Translations under genes and position numbers: made by a program
Part shown: positions 59,269 through 64,000 of the stretch, piece after piece
Layout of the letters: each line of letters opens with the position of its first letter
How positions within the stretch are numbered: the stretch's first letter is position 1
The notes under the pieces: model-generated
Databases searched by the model: none
Seen by the model: the letters and a program-made list of their open reading frames with translations, nothing else
Told to the model about the DNA's origin: nothing
Source: Branchiostoma floridae
Lineage: Eukaryota > Chordata > Leptocardii > Amphioxiformes > Branchiostomatidae
Reading direction: 5' to 3'
DNA length: 64,000 nt
Assembly (NCBI RefSeq): GCF_000003815.2
Contig: NC_049986.1
Coordinates: 24,043,019-24,107,018 of the forward strand

Positions 59269-60298
59269 GACAAGGTAATGATATGCTTCGCCTCGTCCGC
59301 TTTGCCTGAAATTATAACAAGATTAACGCGGCATCGTTGACCCCATTCTCAAAGAAGACTCAGGCCCTTTCTTTTGCATGTTATGTGATTGTTTCAGTGC
59401 CCCCAAAGCTAATTAGAAGTCAGTATAAAAACAAAATCGTGGCGACGGTAGACAATCTATTTCATACGAAAAGCGCTGATTTTACCGGCGTGTTTGGAAT
59501 ACAACCGTGATAGAACAGTGGGTGGGGCTTCAAGATCGACCTATTCAGTATCTAGCTGATATTCTAGCATTTTAAAAATATAGACTCTATTGAATTAATG
59601 TATGATTTTGAAATCTTGTAAAAGTTGATTCAGAATCAATTTAAACTTTATTGATGGGCAATTTGTTAGTTCGTCGATTTTGAAGTAGGTTGATTACTTT
59701 GACAGTAGAACTCTGACCTGTGAATTTGTATATGCTGTGTTGTCAAGCGGACCCTAGAAGGTTAGCGATGAAAAAGAGCAAATCTTAATTCAATCATTAG
59801 TTTCCGGGTTTACATATGCCAACGGCTGTTTTTTGGTAACTTTGGGAAGTGACAGACTCAAGCCATAGGAATACATATTTCGTAGTAAGTTTTTGCAACT
59901 GAGAATAATTCAGAAGGTGAAGAAGACAACTCCGTCTTACCGTTAGTCCTACCACGACGATCGGTCCGTGTACCGTATTTTGAGCGCATACACAAGAAGT
60001 GGGCATGGCCTTAAAACAACGAAGGCTCATACATACAATCTGCACCGGACGTATCTTGCTTTGTTACAGCATTTGTCCTAATAGTTAACACGAGCTGCTA
60101 ATGCGATAGACATCCACAAAACCCGGGACAGTACAGAGGGGTGCGGGTGATTGAACTACCTAAATATATATATATATATTGCAATATGAGAAGAAATATT
60201 TTAATTTTTTTGGCGCATTTCTATGAAACTATGTACGACTCTATGATGGTAAGGGTGAACGTTTCTTGTTATAACTACATGTATAACCAGGGTGAGGA

Positions 60299-63200
60299 AT
60301 GGTCATGGCTGAAGACATCATCACCACTGATGCTGTACCGAGAGTCCGCACAAACTTTAACGGTGTTTCGGAGGGTGGTTTGGCGCAAATACGTTCAGAT
60401 GCCGAAATGATTCAGAATCTTTATTGGTCGTATCCTGTTGTAAACGTGTTCCCGAATCCGACGTACGAAACAAGATGCTATCCTGAGAATGATGCTGTCA
60501 GTTCGGTTCATGTTCAAGATAGTACGACCAAACCTGAACTTCAAAGTACAGATGACAGACTTACTAACGCCAGGCACTCAGAAAATGACTTATCCATTGG
60601 GTATAATGAGAATGATGATGGGAATCATATGCTTGACACAACTGACGCTAAAGTTGACGCTGAAAGCATTTGTCAGAGTGACATGGTGGCTTCGAAATCA
60701 AACATTAATCCAACCTCCCTGCAAAATCCAGGCTGCACAGCAAGCATTCGTAGTTCCCATCCCTGCAACAACCTCCGCGCAGAAACGATTGCAACTACAA
60801 CAACGAACAACGACGATAATGGTAAAATTGAAACAACCAAAGACGACACTTACTCTGAGATTCCTGACGTAGTCGATAACATAGACAATGTTGCCAGTCT
60901 AGACTCTGATATGCCTTTTGCTGTCGCATCTGGATTCTCAAATCCATCGTCAGAATGCAACTCAACTGAACATAATGATGACAACGGGGTTCCCGGTAAT
61001 GACAACAATGACATACATGGAAACAGACATGTCCCGAGTACAGATCCGAACATGCGGGAAACGCTGAACAGGAACCCGATGTACGTGCGTAACGTACCGC
61101 AACAAGCACGTTGCCGTAAGTTTTATTTATTTTTTTAAGCCTAGGTTACACACATAGCCGAATTTAGCTCCAGACTCTCTCCCGACTATTGTTAGGAGTG
61201 ATTCGGGAGCTAAGTCGGCTGGCGTTCGGCTGAGTCGGCTGGTGTTCGGCTGCGCCATCCGAATGTTTTAAAATGTTCAAAACATTCGGCCCTCAACGGC
61301 AGGTCTTGCTTACTCCAAGTTTGTTTCCCCATCTACCAACGATTCACCCCCTAAACCGTAGACAAATCTCTGGTAACTCATTCCCAAGAAAAATTACTAT
61401 TACCAGCACGTAGGCGAATCGACCTCGAACTTCACACGACCGACATCCAGCCAAAAACAAAAAGAACCATAAATGCCGTATTAGAGCTATCTGTGATCCA
61501 AAATTGATCTCTTGGTGATGTTTACAAAATAGAAGAAAGGAATATTTTGATTAAAAACGAAAATGACCACTTTTTGAAATCGCTGATTTTGTCCATTTCA
61601 AGTCATGAAAGGGTCAGCAATCGGTTGGGAATCAGTCTGGAGTGATTCGGCAGTCTGCGGCTAGAGGTCGGGATGGTTTGGAATAGGTTAGATAGCATTC
61701 GGGACACAGTCGGGAGTAAGTCATTTATTGGTCGGGAGATGGTTAGGACATGTTCGGGACATGTTCGGCGCTGAAAGATAGGCGTGAACTATACTGGTCA
61801 GACTGCTCCCGAACTACTGCCAACTGACTTGAGTTGGCTAAAGGTAGGCTGGTGTTCGGGAGCTAAATTCGGCTATGTGTAACCTAGGCTTTAGGTTCAG
61901 ATATATGTTCATGTAATATTATCAAAATCGAACATATATATTAAGTAATTTTATGTTCTTTTAAACTTTCTTAATTACTGATTACAATTATTACGACGAT
62001 GGAGCAATACCTGAGAAAAGTGAAAAATAAAAATACTTAATATCTTAACTATTATAGTTCATTCATTTGTACTCAAATGTATTTAATTGTCTTGCATTAA
62101 AAAACAGATGGAGGCAATTCTTTTCAAATACCTATTTTTAGATACAATATCTTCTTTGTTTGGATGTTAAGGAACATTTGACATTTTTTTCTGTAAAAAG
62201 TGTAATAGTATTGACTGAAGTTTCGATGCAGTCCACTATACAACAGTTCTTTTCAATACCTAACCGGCTTTGATTGCGTACCCAAAAACCCAAATTATAA
62301 ACTTAGGAGTCGTGGTACATTGAAGATCGCTTTTATATCTGTGTACTACTTATTATCTGTAATGTATGTAGCGTTACTACGTGCTTCATTTTCACCGACA
62401 TCTTGACGTTTGCCTCATATGTATTTTCAGAGTGTAATTACGGCAGTATAGGCCTTGCCGTGATAATAACTACCTTGTTGGGGGCATCGATCATTTTCGG
62501 TACCTGGCTTTATTTCAACAACAATGTTCGGGAAGTTCCTAAGGTAGGACAACGGTCTTTATATCGTTTTGAGATGTAGCCTACGTGTATGTCTTTGTGT
62601 CATGGAAAAATGCTGGTGGCATTTTAGGAAGACATTGTTGGCACTGTACGTACTGTAAAAGCAAAAATCTCTACTATTTACAGACAATGAAGGCAGTAGA
62701 TGATAGGTCCAACCCTGGTCACCATACCGTGGACACTCCCTACACCAATGGCCATCCTGGTACGGACACTCCCTACACCAATGGCCACCCTGGTACGGAC
62801 ACTCCCTACACCAATGGCCACCCTGGTACGGACACTCCCTACACCAATGGCCACCCTGGTACGGACACTCCCTACACCAATGGCCACCCTGGTACGGACA
62901 CTCCCTACACCAATGGCCACCCTGGTACTGACACTCCCTACACCAATGGCCATCCTGGTACGAACACTCCCTACACCAATATTAATGGTCACCGTCTAGA
63001 GAACATCTAAATCATAATCTGATAATAAGGTGGTAGTATAATGCTGTTTATGAGTTACATGAGTAAGAAGCCCCTACCCCACCCCACCCCCATCCCAGGC
63101 TGAGCAAACAAGCTGGGTCTCAATAGGGTTAATGATGCTGGTAGAAGGAAAAGGTGTTCTTAACACCTGTTTCGCCATACCCTCCAAATGGAGAATCCTA

Positions 63201-64000
63201 ATAAATAAATAAATAAATATTCACATGCCCTCAAGGTTTCAGGATCGGCTAAATGAAGCTATGTTTTTCATGTGCATAATGATGAAAGCTACAGACCCAC
63301 GTTAGCGCCAATTGATATCTGCTAATGATCTGTAATTATTAGAAAATGATTTTTTTAATTAGATGAAAACAATTATTTTCTAATAACTACAGTTCATTAA
63401 CAAATATCAATTGGCGCTAACGTGAGTATGTAGCTTTCATCATTATGCACATGACAAACATAGCTTCATTGCAGTAGTATGTACCAAAGTGCTGTATTTT
63501 CTCATAGAAAAAATGATATTATGGGCAATAAAACCTGATGACGTCATCCATATTGCCCCAAAAATCAGATCTAGAATTCTCTTTTGCTCATCTATCAAAA
63601 TTCGTTAGGGATCCATTTTTTTTAATTCATTAATGAGAAAACAATGGAAGGTCCTAATGCCAATTTAGCCGATCCTGAAACCTTAAGACACCTTACCTCA
63701 TTTCCCCTTTTCTTCTGTATTAGTGTGCGCAATAGCAGACTACGTCAGTTTTAATGGGGTTTGCTACAAGGACTTTGCTAAGAAGAAGACGTACTGTGAT
63801 GCCAGACAGACGTGCGCCGCAGACGGAGGGTTGTTGGCCATGCCGAAGGACAACGCGACCAACACTTTCATCCACGACCTAGGAGGAACAACCGACCCAC
63901 GCTGGATTGGGTTGACTGACGCCAACACTGAAGGTCGATGGGTATTTGCGGACGGCCAAACCCTGGAACCATCCGGCTATACCAACTGGGGCACGGACGA
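60299..64000 (+). CDS. Type II membrane C-type lectin receptor with long NPxY-bearing tail (3' end beyond window)
   Basis: Exons seen: 60299-61115 (272 codons, donor GTAAGT), 62431-62543 (membrane exon), 62684 to about 62980 (stalk repeats, exact donor uncertain) and 63724 to the window edge (lectin domain). The first part is Asn/Asp/Thr-rich with no signal peptide, so it is probably cytoplasmic. It carries NPTY (53-56), YNEN (102-105), TYSEI (Tyr185) and NPMY (259-262), resembling PTB/endocytic NPxY, Grb2 YxN and YxxI sites. Membrane helix about 279-301 (IGLAVIITTLLGASIIFGTW). The stalk is eight 11-residue units TDTPYTNGHPG. The lectin domain reads CYKDFAKKKTYCDA, WIGLTDANTEGRW and TNWGTDE, i.e. 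the WIGL core. Ligand and Ca2+-site residues lie past the edge. If the stalk exon were read through, it would stop at 63010 without the lectin domain. Confidence 0.7.
61138..61890. mobile_element. TTA-flanked inverted-repeat element (PIF/Harbinger-like MITE) in lectin gene intron 1
   Basis: Ends start AGCCTAGGTTACACACATAG and are inverted repeats of 32-34 nt with one 2-nt gap. TTA flanks both sides, consistent with the 3-bp duplication of PIF/Harbinger elements. The interior repeats short TTCGGCTG/GTTCGGG motifs. No transposase. Confidence 0.7.
62729..62980 (+). repeat. 33-bp coding minisatellite (stalk repeats)
   Basis: Seven full units and one partial unit of a 33-bp repeat, core GACACTCCCTACACCAATGG, in frame with the lectin gene. 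Units differ at only a few positions (CAT/CAC, ACG/ACT, GAC/AAC), so the array is young or homogenised. Confidence 0.9.
63011..63723. other. Intron between stalk and lectin exons
   Basis: Contains CTCAATAGGGTTAA near 63119, resembling one end of a TTAA-type element, a short TAAA run near 63200-63220, and a foldback element. The acceptor TTCTGTATTAG at 63713-63723 precedes the lectin exon. Confidence 0.5.
63233..63684. mobile_element. Nested foldback element
   Basis: Outer inverted ends of 22 nt (AAGGTTTCAGGATCGGCTAA... at 63233 and its complement ending 63684) enclose a second, longer inverted pair. That pair is 63256-63322 and 63405-63472, both containing CAATTGGCGCTAACGT or its complement and TTCATCATTATGCACATG. 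No coding capacity. Confidence 0.7.

Larger units (their letters stand above)
57747..60298. other. Intergenic DNA before the lectin gene
   Basis: Holds a direct repeat (57931-58086 and 58275-58433), whose second copy ends at a consensus donor CTG/GTGAGT, and a TGAA-type microsatellite (59122-59268). I see no conserved coding exon. The direct repeat could include 5' untranslated exons of the downstream gene. A short TA run lies at about 60164-60179. Confidence 0.4.

Noticed and set aside
62729-62980. Regular 33-bp repeats as a CRISPR array
   Set aside because: Units are directly abutting with no unique spacers, lie in frame in a eukaryotic gene and encode an 11-residue repeat.
63105-63134. 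CTCAATAGGGTTAA as another TTAA-type transposon
   Set aside because: Only one end is visible; no matching inverted end was found nearby.

Overview
The window looks like nuclear DNA of a lancelet (amphioxus, Branchiostoma-like). The grounds are chordate-type intron/exon genes for a cytosolic sulfotransferase and a type II C-type lectin receptor, a large lineage-specific expansion of receptor tyrosine kinases (RTKs), and dense small non-autonomous transposons (a tRNA-derived SINE, TTAA-, TA- and TTA-flanked terminal-inverted-repeat elements, foldbacks). The species call is inference. All recognised genes are on the + strand.

Layout. (1) 1-6396: two tandem sulfotransferase genes. The first enters from the left with only its last two exons (327-1116). 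The second is complete in six exons (1769-6396, 285 aa). Each is associated with a broken 5' piece of an RTK gene (1594-1713 and 6875-7040) and RTK-type flanking DNA, so sulfotransferase and RTK units have been shuffled together. (2) 7632-56251: ten head-to-tail RTK copies, about 4.7-5.5 kb per unit, each a single uninterrupted ORF of about 930-940 codons when intact. Eight are intact (starts 12561, 17364, 22880, 27997, 32798, 38326, 43601, 48281). The first (7632) has lost its usual start codon and carries two frameshifts in the kinase. The last (53448) has a one-base deletion just before the membrane segment, so only a secreted ectodomain can be made. (3) 56252-60298: largely non-coding DNA with a foldback element, a duplicated exon-like segment and a tetranucleotide microsatellite. 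(4) 60299-64000: a type II membrane C-type lectin receptor, running off the right end.

RTK architecture, as read from the translation: signal peptide, one degenerate cadherin-like repeat, an unrecognised cysteine-containing domain of about 180 residues, one EGF, one Ig, three EGF repeats, a membrane helix, a tyrosine kinase and a short tail. The unrecognised domain exists in three versions. Version A is in copies 1, 3, 5, 6 and 8, version B in copies 2, 4, 7 and 9, and version C in copy 10. The sequence on either side is nearly identical in all copies. All kinases have HGD in place of HRD. The whole reading frame lacks introns, which suggests a retrotransposed founder followed by tandem and block duplication and gene conversion. 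Copies 3-4-5 and 6-7-8 form a repeated block of about 15.4 kb.

Regulation. Each unit carries two related upstream modules, one about 0.7-1.3 kb and one about 0.1-0.3 kb before the ATG. They contain TTACGTAA-like palindromes (PAR-bZIP/C/EBP type), and most distal modules also carry a CAGCTG E-box. A shared AATAAA plus GTGGTGT-like 3' motif lies roughly 0.7-1.4 kb after the stop codons. I see an expanded, partly diversified family of surface kinases next to a lectin receptor. A recognition or immune role is only a hypothesis.
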